64,000 nt of DNA from Acidobacteriota bacterium (GTDB lineage: Bacteria; Acidobacteriota; Terriglobia; Bryobacterales; Bryobacteraceae). The stretch is taken from contig JAFDVZ010000006.1 in assembly GCA_018268715.1 (NCBI GenBank), positions 62,001 through 126,000 of the forward strand. The letters are read 5' to 3'. Position numbers and translations under genes: made by a program. The notes under the pieces are model-generated. The model was not told where the DNA came from, ran no database searches, and saw only the letters and a list, made by a program, of their open reading frames with translations. Below are positions 1 through 9,127 of the stretch, in pieces (the first letter of the stretch is position 1; each line of letters begins with the position of its first letter).

Positions 1-982
1 CCCGCCCGTTCAGCAGGGCGCGTTTGGAAGCCGTGTCGAAGCGAATTTCGCGCATGCCGAACCGCGTCGAGACGCTATCGCCCGGCGTGCGCGTCTCAAG
101 CACGTAGAGGTTCGGATGCTCGGGCGTCCACAGCCGCGCGTTGGGAATCGGGATGGTGTCGGTGACATCCACCTCTTCCCCGCCCTTCAGGACGACGGTC
201 TTCGACCGCAGCGTCGCGGCCAGCGCGGTGGACTTCCAGGCGTGCACGCGATAATCGATCGCGAAGCTCGCCGTCGCCGAGCCGCGATTCCGCACCCTCG
301 TGCGCACCAGGATGCTGCTCGATGCGATGCGCGGCGCCGCCTGCACGGTCTCGATCGTGGGATTATCGGCCAGGGCCACAGAGACGCTGTCGTAGACGCC
401 CGGCGTCCAGCGATTTTTCTCGAAATCCGTGCCCGCCGTGACAGTCGTCGGCAACACGCCGGGGTGCGCGCCAATTCTAATTACAATTGTATTACGACCG
501 GGGTGAATTGCCTTTGAAATATCCAGGATGGCGGCGGAAAAACAAGGCAGGTGTTCGCCGATTTTTACATCGTTCAACCACACGGCGGCGCCGAACTGCG
601 CCTTGTTGATCCGTAGCGTGGCCGACTGCCGGACCGCGGGCGCGACGAACTCGCGCCGATACCAGAAATAGTTGCGATCCTGCTTGGCGTTGCCGGCGTG
701 ATGGACCAGCGCGCTCGCCGGCAGCACACCCTTGCGAACGCGATTCTGTATCACCTCCCGGCTGTCGAACTCATCGACGTCCGGAAAGGCGGGCGTCGCC
801 GAATGCGCCAGGCCAGGCACGGGCGCCTTGTGCGTATACGCGCCGGCGGGCGGCGGATCGGCGATCTTTGAATCCGCGATATCCCACTGGCCATCCAGGG
901 AAATGGTCAGGCGATCGGCGGATCGGAGCGGAACGGCGGCGAGCATCGCCGCTGCGAGGGGCAGGAATGTTCGGACGCGCAT
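1..982 (-). CDS. glycoside hydrolase family 2 protein, N-terminal part (truncated by window edge)
   Basis: The reading frame starts at ATG 982 and is still open at base 1, so only about 327 N-terminal residues are visible. It begins with a signal peptide (MRVRTFLPLAAAMLAAVPLRS) and then shows the jelly-roll sugar-binding domain of family 2 hydrolases: FWYRREFVAP near residues 105-115, then a strand with AAVWLNDVKIGEH. An immunoglobulin-like sandwich domain follows and ends in the family phrase RLWTPEHPNLYVLE. The catalytic TIM barrel would lie outside the window. Known members are secreted beta-galactosidases, beta-mannosidases and beta-glucuronidases; which one cannot be told from this half. 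Confidence 0.85.
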   Translation of the reverse strand, partial: MRVRTFLPLAAAMLAAVPLRSADRLTISLDGQWDIADSKIADPPPAGAYTHKAPVPGLAHSATPAFPDVDEFDSREVIQNRVRKGVLPASALVHHAGNAKQDRNYFWYRREFVAPAVRQSATLRINKAQFGAAVWLNDVKIGEHLPCFSAAILDISKAIHPGRNTIVIRIGAHPGVLPTTVTAGTDFEKNRWTPGVYDSVSVALADNPTIETVQAAPRIASSSILVRTRVRNRGSATASFAIDYRVHAWKSTALAATLRSKTVVLKGGEEVDVTDTIPIPNARLWTPEHPNLYVLETRTPGDSVSTRFGMREIRFDTASKRALLNGR

Positions 983-1020
983 GGGAAACCCCGCTGTTGC
1001 CACGGGATTTCAGGATATCT

Positions 1021-1090
1021 AAGTCCGAAGTGGAGCGGACAGGGTCCGAGGTGAAGTGGACCGACCTGGAAGCAAAACGGACCGGGAGCG
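1021..1090. repeat. short imperfect 21-bp-period repeat
   Basis: Between the family 2 hydrolase start and the ANTAR gene end, three degenerate copies of a motif like GAAGTGGAGCGGAC follow one another. In one forward frame they read SEVERTG, SEVKWTD, LEAKRTG. No gene or regulatory role is evident. Confidence 0.4.
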
Positions 1091-1129
1091 TCTCCGCCCA
1101 CCGGCCCGCTTTACTAACGATTCAAGATG

Positions 1130-1879
1130 TTATTGCGCTTCGCTCTTGCGCGAGAGATCCTCGGCCAGGATGATGGCTTCGGCCAGTTCCCGCATGGGAC
1201 GGCGAAGACGCCGGCTTTCGTTGCGCAGCCGCAGATACGCCTCTTCCTCGGTCAGGTTGTGACGCGTCTGCAGGATGCCCTTGGCCCGCTCCACCAGTTT
1301 GCGAATCTCCAACTGCCGCTTGGCTTCCTGGGCCTCTTCCTGCAGCCGGGCGTTTTCCTCAAGCAGCCCGGAATGGGAAATTGCCGTTCCCATCTGTTCG
1401 CCCACGAACGTGAGCAGCGCGACTTCATCCGGAGTGTGAACGTGCTCCTTGCGGTGATGCACGTTGATGACGCCGATGACATCGCCCTTGTTAACGAGCG
1501 GCACGGAGAGAAACGCCTCGTAGGTGTCTTCAATCAAAGCCGGGAACCGCTTGAACCGATGATCGGTGGCGGCGCAGGAGGACAAGGCCACGACGGACTT
1601 ATGCTCCGCCACCCAGCCTGTAACGCCTTCACCCATCTTCATTCGCAGATAGCCGAGGTCAGCGGCGTGCGGCACCTGCGAAGCGCGCAAGACGATTTCA
1701 CCCGATTCCTGCTCGATCAAATACACCAGACATGCGTCGCAACCGGTAACCTGGGAAGTGATGCCGATGATCTCTCCCAGCATTTCGTCGAGCGACAACT
1801 CGCTTGCCACGATATTGCTGATACGGTGCAGTATCGCAACTTGATTGATCGAATCTTCCATAATTGGGTACGTCGCCAT
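1130..1879 (-). CDS. GAF-ANTAR domain transcription antitermination regulator
   Basis: A 249-residue cytoplasmic protein. Residues about 15-165 form a GAF sensor domain (VTGCDACLVYLIE, GEGVTGWVAEH, FLSVPLVNKGDVIGVINVHH). A short coiled linker leads to a C-terminal ANTAR domain at about 190-245 (ERAKGILQTRHNLTEEEAYLRL). ANTAR domains bind paired hexanucleotide-loop RNA hairpins and prevent transcription termination, so this is probably a ligand-controlled antiterminator. No receiver domain is present, so the signal should enter through GAF. It is transcribed divergently from the peptidase gene 69 bp away. No target hairpin pair was recognised nearby, and the ligand is unknown. Confidence 0.88.
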   Translation of the reverse strand: MATYPIMEDSINQVAILHRISNIVASELSLDEMLGEIIGITSQVTGCDACLVYLIEQESGEIVLRASQVPHAADLGYLRMKMGEGVTGWVAEHKSVVALSSCAATDHRFKRFPALIEDTYEAFLSVPLVNKGDVIGVINVHHRKEHVHTPDEVALLTFVGEQMGTAISHSGLLEENARLQEEAQEAKRQLEIRKLVERAKGILQTRHNLTEEEAYLRLRNESRRLRRPMRELAEAIILAEDLSRKSEAQ

Positions 1880-1948
1880 AACTTAGAATAACCGCGTGGG
1901 CCCCGCGATGTTCATCGAAAGTTTCTATCAACGGCATTGTGAGGGTCT

Positions 1949-3649
1949 GTGCGGTTAAATTCCTTACTACTCATTCCCTTTATTACTCAGATACTTCCGG
2001 GAAGCACGTGGATTCATATTTCCTCGCCTCACTTTGAAATCCACACCGACGCCGGTGAAGTCGCTGCGCGGCGCGTGCTCACGCGTTTCGAGCAGGCCCG
2101 GCGCGTGCTCGACGCCGTGGGACCTGGGCCGAAGTCCGCATTTCCAACTCGCATACTACTGTATGCCTCGGCTCGGGACTATGCATCCATCCGTCCCGCG
2201 TCCAATGTCCCCGGCTTCTATCAAAGCGGACCCGAACGCGACTATATCGCCATGCTCGCCGGCGCCGAAATCGACCGCATCGTGCTGCACGAATACACCC
2301 ACGCCGTGCTGAATCACGCCCTCCACCGCTTGCCGCAGTGGCTCGAGGAGGGTCTCGCCGAATACTATTCCACGCTGAGCGCCGCCGGCGGCAAGGCGAC
2401 CCTGGGCGCGCCCGTGGCCGCCCACGTCGAAACCCTCCGTACGTCAGACTGGCTGCCCGCCGCCACGCTCGCCGCCGTCGCCAAGGACTCGCCGCACTAC
2501 AACGAAGCGGGCAAGAACACGGTCTTCTACGCCCAGAGCTGGGCGCTCACCCATATGCTCGAACGCGGGGCCGCCTGTCGCGGCAAGCTGCCGGATTTCA
2601 TCGAAAGGCTGTCGAAAGGAGAGCCCCAGGCCGCCGCCTTCCAGGCGTCCTTCGGACGCTCCTGGGAGGAGGCTCTCGCCGGCCTCCCCGCCTACGTTCG
2701 CGCGGGGTTTTCCTCAATCACCGTCGAGGCGCCTCCCGCCGCAGCACTGTTGTTTTCCCCCGTCGAAGCCCTGGACCCGGTTGAGGCGGCCCAGTCGCGC
2801 GCCGAAATCCTGCTGCTCGAAGGCCGCGACCGCGACGCCCAGCGGATCTACGAGGATATCGCCCGCCGCAACCCCCGGTCGCCCTCGGCGCAGACAGGCC
2901 TTGCGGTAGTCGCCATGCGCGACCACGACGTCGAAAGCGCGCGAGCGTATTTTGAGAAGGCGATCGCGCTGGGCGCGAGCGACGCCTCCACTTACTTTGA
3001 ATACGCCATGCTATTGCGCGATGGCGGCGCCGACCCGGATCTGGTGACCCGTTTTCTCGAAAAGGCCGTCGCCGCCAACCCCGCGCACGCCGAGGCGCAG
3101 TTCCTGCTGGGCGTCCGGGCCACCGATCGGGAGCGCTACAGCGACGCGCTGTCCCACCTCCGCCGGGCCGTGGAAATTCTCCCGAGGCAGGCCTACTTCT
3201 GGCAGGCGCTGTCCTACGCGAATCTGAAGCTGAACCTTCGCGAACAGGCGCGCGACGCGGCCGCCCGGGCGCTGGCCTGCGCCGGGACCGCCCACGAGCG
3301 GGAGATGGCCGAGGCCGCCCTCAAGCTGGCCCAGGATCCCCCTTCTGACGCCCGCCCGGCCGAGCGCCGCTCCGGCGTGGTGACTCCCGAAGCCTGGACG
3401 CCCCGCCGTGGGGACCGCGCCGTCACCGGCCGTTTCCTCGAACTCGCCTGCCGCGGCGAGACGGCCAGCCTGCGCCTCGCCACCGATTCGGGCATCGTCT
3501 CGTTCGATATCGCCGATCCCGGCCGTGTCGCCATCCGGGGCGCGGCCGGCGCGCGCATCACGCTTACATGCGGCCCGCAGGACCGCCGCCCGGTCACCGT
3601 CGAGTACGACAGCGCCACCAACACCGTCCGCGGGATTGAGTTTCGGTGA
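1949..3649 (+). CDS. secreted gluzincin-like (peptidase MA-type) TPR protein
   Basis: A 566-residue protein starting at GTG 1949, with a signal peptide (MRLNSLLLIPFITQILPGS). The first half resembles the peptidase MA family: an HExxH-type motif LHEYTHAVLNH near residue 115, then LPQWLEEGLAEYYS with the downstream glutamate expected for a zinc gluzincin. From about residue 270 to 470 there are TPR repeats (DRDAQRIYEDIARRNP, AHAEAQFLLGVRA). The C-terminal 90 residues form a small beta-rich domain. It is probably periplasmic. The substrate is unknown. Its stop codon directly abuts that of the convergent receptor gene. Confidence 0.8.
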   Translation: MRLNSLLLIPFITQILPGSTWIHISSPHFEIHTDAGEVAARRVLTRFEQARRVLDAVGPGPKSAFPTRILLYASARDYASIRPASNVPGFYQSGPERDYIAMLAGAEIDRIVLHEYTHAVLNHALHRLPQWLEEGLAEYYSTLSAAGGKATLGAPVAAHVETLRTSDWLPAATLAAVAKDSPHYNEAGKNTVFYAQSWALTHMLERGAACRGKLPDFIERLSKGEPQAAAFQASFGRSWEEALAGLPAYVRAGFSSITVEAPPAAALLFSPVEALDPVEAAQSRAEILLLEGRDRDAQRIYEDIARRNPRSPSAQTGLAVVAMRDHDVESARAYFEKAIALGASDASTYFEYAMLLRDGGADPDLVTRFLEKAVAANPAHAEAQFLLGVRATDRERYSDALSHLRRAVEILPRQAYFWQALSYANLKLNLREQARDAAARALACAGTAHEREMAEAALKLAQDPPSDARPAERRSGVVTPEAWTPRRGDRAVTGRFLELACRGETASLRLATDSGIVSFDIADPGRVAIRGAAGARITLTCGPQDRRPVTVEYDSATNTVRGIEFR

Positions 3650-6583
3650 TTAAAATGCCACTTTGAGCGAGAATTGCACCGATCTGGCGGGCAACTGGGC
3701 CGTTATCCCCGCCAAAGGCTGCCCAAAACCCGCCCCGGCGGTGTTCCCATTGCCCCACGTGCCGCTGTAACCCACGAAGTTTGCATGATTTAGCAGGTTG
3801 AACGCCTCCGCCCGCCCCACCACCCGCACGCGCTCGCCAAAAAACGCGAACGGGCGCTCGAGAAACGCCGAAACATCGTAGATCGGGCGGCCGCGGCCGG
3901 CGTTGCGGCCGATGACGACGCCGTCGATGACCGGGCGGTCGGTGGTCGCGCCGGTGTCACCACTGTTGTTCGTGCCGGTGACGATGTTGAAGGGCAGGCC
4001 GGAGCCGATGGTCCCCACGCCGCCGAAGGAGATCTTCAGGGGCAGGACGTAGACGCCGCTTACCACCAGGCGCTGGCGCTGGTCGAAGATGGCGTCGCCG
4101 TTTTCCACCTTGCCGGTGAAGTTCGGGTCGTTGGGACTCTGGCTGGGGATGTCGGGGTCCACGTTGTCGATGGCGTGGGACCAGACGTAGCTGGCGAGCA
4201 CGGCCAGACGGCTCGAGAAGCGGCGCTCCAGGTTGATGTCGAGGGCGTGGTAGTAGGAGTAGCCGTTGTTCACGTCGGTCTGGATGACGGAATAGGGCGG
4301 CTGGGGGTTCGAGGCCGTGGTGGCGCTACAGGTCATGCCGTGGTCGCGATACCAGGCGATCCAGTAGGGGCGGGTGCAGTTGGCCGCCTGGGCCGAGCGC
4401 GTCTGGCCGGCGGCGGTGCGGATGAAGGGCGCGGGGGCGTCGACGTCGAGAGGGCGGTTGATCCGGATGGTGTGGGAGCCGACGTAATCGGCTGCGAGCA
4501 CCCAGCCGCCCGCCAGGCGCCGTTCGACGCCGAAGGTCCACTGCTGGGAGTAGGGGTTCAGCAGGCGGTCCGGGTAGCCGGCAAGCGTCGAGACGGGGAA
4601 GAACTGGTTCAGGTAGGCCGCATTGCCGGCGCGCACATAGAGGCTGCGCACGGGGACCGCGGCGCCCGAGGGCAGCGACGGCAGGGGCGCGGCGGCGACG
4701 CTCGACGGGAAGCCGATCTGGCCGGGCGTCGCGGTGTAGTTGAAAACGCCTTCCGGACCGCTCAAGGCCCAGTTGGCCGCCGTATCGTCGACGATTTGCG
4801 AATAGTAGACGCCGTAGCCGCCGCGCAGGACGGTGACGCCGTCGCCGCGCCAGTTGTAGGCGAAGCCCACGCGGGGGGCGAAGTTCTTGCGGGCGTCAGT
4901 GAAGGTCTGCTGTTCGTAGCGCAGGCCGAGGTTCACGGTAAGGTCCGGACGAACCTTGTAGTCGTCCTGAACGAACAGGGCCCACAGAGTGTCGTCCACC
5001 GTGTAGTTGGCGTTGCCGTAGCTCTGGGTGTAGCTGCGGACGTTGGCGAGGTTCCCAAGATACGCCGCGCTCTCGCACACCGAAAGCGGCTGGGTGCAGG
5101 TGTTATAGATGAACTGGCCGAGCAGCAGCGGCCCGCCGAACTCCTTCGAATTGCCGCCGTTATGGGCGCGGATCATGCTGCCGCCGAACTTCAACTGGTG
5201 CGCGCCGCGGATGGCCGACAGCGTGTCGCTCACCTGATATTGGCGGTTCTGAAGCAGCGCCGATTGCGAGGTGCCCGTGGTGAACGTGCCGCCGGTGGAC
5301 ACGGGCACCTGGTACTGCGTGCCGTACACGACGGGATCGAACTGGGTGATGGGGCTCGCGAGCTGGAACTGGAGACGCACGTTGTTGATCAGCGTGGGGC
5401 TGAGCGCGGCCGTTTCTCCCGCCTCGATCGAGTAGGTCCGGCGGCGGAATACGCGCGCCACCGTGGGCAGGCTATTGCCGCCGACGATGCCGTTGGGGTT
5501 GGTGTCGTGGAAGCCGTCGAGATTGGCGCGCAGGAAGGCGTTGTGGTTGGCGTTGATCTGGTGGTCGAGCCGCAGGAGTCCCAGCCAGCCGCGGTAGTGG
5601 CCGACGTACGGGCCGGGCGCGATGGGCGAGGTGATGGGGGAGGAGCGATCCTGGCGGCTGTACTCGGCGGCGGTGAAAAAGTGGGTGCGGCCGGATGCGC
5701 CGAGAGGTCCGGACAAGGCGGCCGAGGTCTGGCCCAGCGTGTCGCTGGTGAGCTGGTTGCCGCTGGTGGCGGTGGAGGCATTGAAGCCGGCGAGCGCGGC
5801 GGCCGTCGCCGAGGGACGCCACAGCTCGAGCAGTTCGCCGTGCAGGCGATTGCCGCCGCTCTTGGTCACTACGTTCACGACGCTGCCGGTGCTGCCGCCG
5901 AATTCCGCCGAAAATGCGTTGGTCAGCACGGCCATCTCTTCGACGGCGGCCAGAGGCACGGTGCTGAAGATGGTCTGGCGTCCCCAGGAATCGTTGCCGG
6001 TGGCGCCGTCGACCTCAAACCACGCCTGGCGGCGGCCCGCGCCGTTGGTGGTGAACAGGGTCTGGTTCATGAAGACGTCGCCCTGGCTGATGGCGGGATG
6101 GTTGGCCGCGTTCAGCAGGGGCAGCCAGGTGATGCGGCGGTTCAACAGCGGCGTCGCCTCCATCTGACGCGCGTCCAGACGGACGCCCAGTTGGGGCTCA
6201 TCGGTTCGCACTTCGCCGGGGACCCCAGTGACGTTCATCTCCGTCTGCCCCGGCGCCACGGTGAGGATCAGCGTGACGGCGACCGTCGCGCCGCCAGCCA
6301 GCGTGAGCGCGGCGGAGCGGCCTTCGGCGAAGCCGTCGTGCGCGGCGATGATGCGGTACTCGGGCCCGGCCGGGAGTCCCGCGACGGTGAAGCCGCCGTC
6401 GGCGCCGGTGATGGCGGAGCGCTCCAACTGGGTTTGGGCGTTCTTCACCACCACCCGCACGTCGGCGATGCCGGAGCGGGTTTGATCCTGAATGCGGCCC
6501 TGAACGGTGGCGGTGTCGGGGGTTTGCGCCGCGGCCACGAGGACCACGGCGAGGAGGATGACGAGGCGAGCGTTGGAACACAT
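3650..6583 (-). CDS. Oar-type TonB-dependent receptor-like outer-membrane protein
   Basis: A 977-residue protein with signal peptide (residues 1-20), then a carboxypeptidase-regulatory-like beta-sandwich at about 22-105 (TVQGRIQDQTRSGIADVRVV). A plug-like region follows (NAFSAEFGGSTGSVVNVVTK, about 225-245), then a long beta-barrel with alternating aromatic strands. The last residue is phenylalanine (SLKVAF), the usual barrel-assembly signal. Acidobacteria carry many such Oar-like receptors, generally linked to import of large substrates, but no substrate can be assigned. No TonB box is obvious. It is divergent from the thiolase gene with a 71-bp gap. Confidence 0.88.
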   Translation of the reverse strand: MCSNARLVILLAVVLVAAAQTPDTATVQGRIQDQTRSGIADVRVVVKNAQTQLERSAITGADGGFTVAGLPAGPEYRIIAAHDGFAEGRSAALTLAGGATVAVTLILTVAPGQTEMNVTGVPGEVRTDEPQLGVRLDARQMEATPLLNRRITWLPLLNAANHPAISQGDVFMNQTLFTTNGAGRRQAWFEVDGATGNDSWGRQTIFSTVPLAAVEEMAVLTNAFSAEFGGSTGSVVNVVTKSGGNRLHGELLELWRPSATAAALAGFNASTATSGNQLTSDTLGQTSAALSGPLGASGRTHFFTAAEYSRQDRSSPITSPIAPGPYVGHYRGWLGLLRLDHQINANHNAFLRANLDGFHDTNPNGIVGGNSLPTVARVFRRRTYSIEAGETAALSPTLINNVRLQFQLASPITQFDPVVYGTQYQVPVSTGGTFTTGTSQSALLQNRQYQVSDTLSAIRGAHQLKFGGSMIRAHNGGNSKEFGGPLLLGQFIYNTCTQPLSVCESAAYLGNLANVRSYTQSYGNANYTVDDTLWALFVQDDYKVRPDLTVNLGLRYEQQTFTDARKNFAPRVGFAYNWRGDGVTVLRGGYGVYYSQIVDDTAANWALSGPEGVFNYTATPGQIGFPSSVAAAPLPSLPSGAAVPVRSLYVRAGNAAYLNQFFPVSTLAGYPDRLLNPYSQQWTFGVERRLAGGWVLAADYVGSHTIRINRPLDVDAPAPFIRTAAGQTRSAQAANCTRPYWIAWYRDHGMTCSATTASNPQPPYSVIQTDVNNGYSYYHALDINLERRFSSRLAVLASYVWSHAIDNVDPDIPSQSPNDPNFTGKVENGDAIFDQRQRLVVSGVYVLPLKISFGGVGTIGSGLPFNIVTGTNNSGDTGATTDRPVIDGVVIGRNAGRGRPIYDVSAFLERPFAFFGERVRVVGRAEAFNLLNHANFVGYSGTWGNGNTAGAGFGQPLAGITAQLPARSVQFSLKVAF

Positions 6584-6654
6584 GGAAGAAAATTCCAGGA
6601 TACCTGTTGCGGCCGCGCCGGATTTACAATGAGCCGGAAGGAGACTCGCTCGCC

Positions 6655-7818
6655 ATGCAACGGGAAGCCGTCATCGTCGACGCGGTGCGCACGCCGATCG
6701 GGCGCAAGGACGGGATGCTGAGGGACTGGCATCCGGTGGATCTGCTGGCGCACACGCTGAACGCGTTGACGACGCGCACGGGTCTGGACCCGGCCGAGGT
6801 GGACGACGTGATCGGCGGCTGTGTGATGCAGGTGGGCGAACAGGCCGTCAACGTGACGCGCAACGCCGTGCTGGCGGCGGGCTTTCCGGAGACCGTTCCG
6901 GCGGTGACAGTGGACCGCCAGTGCGGGTCGAGCGAGCAGGCCATCCATTTCGCCGCCCAGGGCGTGATGGCGGGCGCCTACGACGTCGCCATCGCCTGCG
7001 GGGTGGAGTCAATGACGAGGGTGCCGATGGGATCGCCGGTGGCCAACGGCCCGGGCGAACCGTACGGAGAGCGCATGCTGGGGCGCTATAACGGCTCCCG
7101 GTTCCACCAGGGAATCAGCGCGGAGATGATGGCCGAACGGTGGAAGATCACGCGCGAGGAACTGGACCGCTACAGCCTTGAAAGCCACCGCCGCGCCGCG
7201 CGCGCCACGCTCGAAGGACGGTTCCGCTCGCAACTGGCGCCCGTGCCCGTCCAGACGCCGGACGGGGTGGTGGAGTTCGCCCGGGACGAGGGCTTCCGCG
7301 CGAATCCATCGCTTGAGAAGATGGCGATGCTGCAGCCGGTGTTCAAGACCGATGGGGTGGTGACGGCGGCGAATTCGTCGCAGATCAGCGACGGGGCGGC
7401 AGCGGTGCTGATCGCGGAGCGCGGCGTGGCGGAGCGGAGGGGGTGGCGGCCCATGGCCCGGTTCGCGGCCTTTGCGGTGGCCGGCGACGATCCGGTGCTG
7501 ATGCTGGCCGCGCCGATTCCCGCCACGGAGCGGATCCTCAAGCGCTCGGGCCTCACGCTTGCCGACATCGACCTGATGGAGATCAACGAAGCCTTCGCGA
7601 GCGTGGTGCTGGCGTGGCGGCGCGCCACTGGGGCGGACCTGGAGAAAGTGAACGTGAACGGGGGCGCGGTGGCGATTGGCCATCCGCTGGGCGCAAGCGG
7701 CGCGCGGCTGATGACGACGCTCGCACACGAACTGGTGCGCACGGGCGGGCGCTACGGATTACAGACGATGTGCGAAGGCGGCGGGATGGCCAACGCCACG
7801 CTCATCGAGCGGGTGTAG
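6655..7818 (+). CDS. thiolase family protein (acetyl-CoA acetyl/acyltransferase)
   Basis: 387 residues from ATG 6655, chosen because GGAAGGAG at 6636-6643 is well placed; a longer TTG reading from 6607 has no such site. The nucleophilic cysteine is C90 (VDRQCGSS), and the thiolase signatures NEAFASV, GHPLGASGAR and CEGGGMAN are intact, giving the full Cys-His-Cys catalytic set. The enzyme condenses or cleaves acyl-CoA in beta-oxidation or acetoacetyl-CoA formation. No other beta-oxidation gene is adjacent, so direction and chain length stay open. It overlaps the anti-sigma gene tail to tail by 17 bp. Confidence 0.92.
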   Translation: MQREAVIVDAVRTPIGRKDGMLRDWHPVDLLAHTLNALTTRTGLDPAEVDDVIGGCVMQVGEQAVNVTRNAVLAAGFPETVPAVTVDRQCGSSEQAIHFAAQGVMAGAYDVAIACGVESMTRVPMGSPVANGPGEPYGERMLGRYNGSRFHQGISAEMMAERWKITREELDRYSLESHRRAARATLEGRFRSQLAPVPVQTPDGVVEFARDEGFRANPSLEKMAMLQPVFKTDGVVTAANSSQISDGAAAVLIAERGVAERRGWRPMARFAAFAVAGDDPVLMLAAPIPATERILKRSGLTLADIDLMEINEAFASVVLAWRRATGADLEKVNVNGGAVAIGHPLGASGARLMTTLAHELVRTGGRYGLQTMCEGGGMANATLIERV

Positions 7819-8077
7819 CGGATTGCCTTCGCGCGAGCATGGCGGCATAGGCGCGGGCCAGTTCAGCCTTGGCCTCATCGGTGAGCGGCGCGGGGTTCTC
7901 CTGAGGGCGGAAGTCGCGGAAGGCGCTGACGCTCTTGCGCAGGCTCTCGACAAACTGCACGCAGGGCGCGCATCCGGCGATGTGCTGGTTGATGTGCTCG
8001 CAGACGTCGGCGGGCAGGTCCCCGTCGATATACTCCGACAGCATCTCGAAAACGGTGCGGCATTCTTCGGGACTCAT
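7802..8077 (-). CDS. zinc-finger anti-sigma factor
   Basis: A 91-residue protein that starts at ATG 8077 inside the stop of the sigma gene (ATGA overlap). It carries the ZAS zinc-binding pattern H32xxxC36xxC39 (HIAGCAPC), typical of anti-sigma factors that hold ECF sigma factors and release them on redox or other stress. There is no membrane segment, so this is a soluble type. Immediate coupling with the ECF sigma gene supports the pairing. Confidence 0.88.
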   Translation of the reverse strand: MSPEECRTVFEMLSEYIDGDLPADVCEHINQHIAGCAPCVQFVESLRKSVSAFRDFRPQENPAPLTDEAKAELARAYAAMLARRQSATPAR

Positions 8078-8691
8078 CCGGCGTATACTCCTTTCGACGT
8101 CCGAAGGTGTTGATCGAGTTTCTGCCGAAGCGCCAGGCGCGCGCGATGCAGCCTCGTCTTGATGACGTCCAGGCTGACGTCGAGAATCTGCGCGGTCTCC
8201 TCGGTGGACAACTCCTCGACATCGCGCAGCAGGAAAACCGACCGGTACATTTCGGGCAAATCCCTGACCGCCGCCGCCAGCACCTCGCGCAATTCGGCGT
8301 TGGCCGCGGCGTGTTCCGGCAACGCCGACCAATCGGCGATGTCGATGGCGATCGCGTCGCCGTCGGCCCGGGCGGGCTTCAACTCGTCGAGCGACAACTC
8401 CACCTCCGGCGCGAACACGCTCTTGCGCCGTTTCATCAGGCAGAAGTTCTTGGCGATCCGGAACACCCAGCTTTTCAGCCGGTCCGGTTCGCGAAGCTGG
8501 TCGAAGCTCTCAAAGACCTTCAGCAAGGTCTCCTGGGCGACCTCCTCGGCGTCCTCGCGCTGTCCACACATCAGAAACGTGTAGTTGAACAGCTTGCCGC
8601 GGTACGCCGACACAAACGCGTCGAACGCGCCGGCTTCGCCATTGAGCAGCGCGCGGGCGAGTTCCGGATCGGATGTTACGACCGGGTTCAC
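8074..8691 (-). CDS. ECF-type RNA polymerase sigma factor
   Basis: 205 residues from GTG 8691. Region 2 (residues about 22-90) includes the core-binding and -10 recognition stretch AEEVAQETLLKVFESFDQL and SWVFRIAKNFCLMKRR. A 40-residue acidic linker follows. Region 4 (about 135-190) has the helix-turn-helix ELSTEETAQILDVSLDVIKT. It is transcribed before, and overlaps, the zinc anti-sigma gene. The pair probably controls a stress regulon; no target promoter was identified. Confidence 0.93.
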   Translation of the reverse strand: MNPVVTSDPELARALLNGEAGAFDAFVSAYRGKLFNYTFLMCGQREDAEEVAQETLLKVFESFDQLREPDRLKSWVFRIAKNFCLMKRRKSVFAPEVELSLDELKPARADGDAIAIDIADWSALPEHAAANAELREVLAAAVRDLPEMYRSVFLLRDVEELSTEETAQILDVSLDVIKTRLHRARLALRQKLDQHLRTSKGVYAG

Positions 8692-8746
8692 TCTCCCATG
8701 TTAGGGGATGCGGGCTCGCGCCGAAAGTGACAGCGGATAAACAGCC

Positions 8747-9127
8747 TCAGCCGATGGCGGCGACCGCTTCGATTTCGACGCGGACGTCGCGCGGAAGACG
8801 CGCCGCCTCCACGGTGGAGCGGGCCGGCGGATCCACGTCGAAGTACTTGGCGTACACCTGGTTCATGGCCGCGAATTCGCCCATATCCTTCAGAAAAACG
8901 GTGGTCTTCAGCACCTGGCCGAGCGAGGAGCCGCAGGCGGCCAGCACCGCCGCCATGTTCTCAATGACGCGTTCGGTCTGTTCGGCCACGCCGCCTTCGA
9001 TCAGTTGGCCGGTGGCCGGATCGAGCGGGATCTGGCCGCTCAGGAAAGCCAGACCGTTGTGCACGATGGCCTGCGAGTAGGGCCCGATGGCCTTCGGCGC
9101 CTGGTCGGTTGCGATGACGTTCTTCAT
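8747..9127 (-). CDS. ridA: RidA family reactive imine/enamine deaminase
   Basis: 126 residues, the normal family length. Family features include GPYSQAI at 15-21, the strand FLSGQIPLDP, and PPARSTVEAARLPRD, whose arginine at 103 corresponds to the substrate carboxylate-binding Arg of RidA. RidA hydrolyses reactive enamine/imine intermediates released by PLP enzymes to 2-oxoacids and ammonia. The gene follows pyrD with no gap, and its Shine-Dalgarno AGGGAG lies inside the pyrD 3' end, so the two are probably co-transcribed. Confidence 0.93.
   Translation of the reverse strand: MKNVIATDQAPKAIGPYSQAIVHNGLAFLSGQIPLDPATGQLIEGGVAEQTERVIENMAAVLAACGSSLGQVLKTTVFLKDMGEFAAMNQVYAKYFDVDPPARSTVEAARLPRDVRVEIEAVAAIG

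Noticed and set aside
1130-1879. ANTAR target RNA (paired hexaloop hairpins) near the GAF-ANTAR gene
   Set aside because: No two adjacent hairpins with six-base loops carrying the A1/G4 pattern were found in the flanking gaps by eye.
4175-6721. 848-codon open frame antisense to the Oar receptor
   Set aside because: Arises from codon bias in a high-GC gene. Its translation is Gly/Val/Arg/Ala-rich without family motifs, while the opposite strand encodes a clear receptor.
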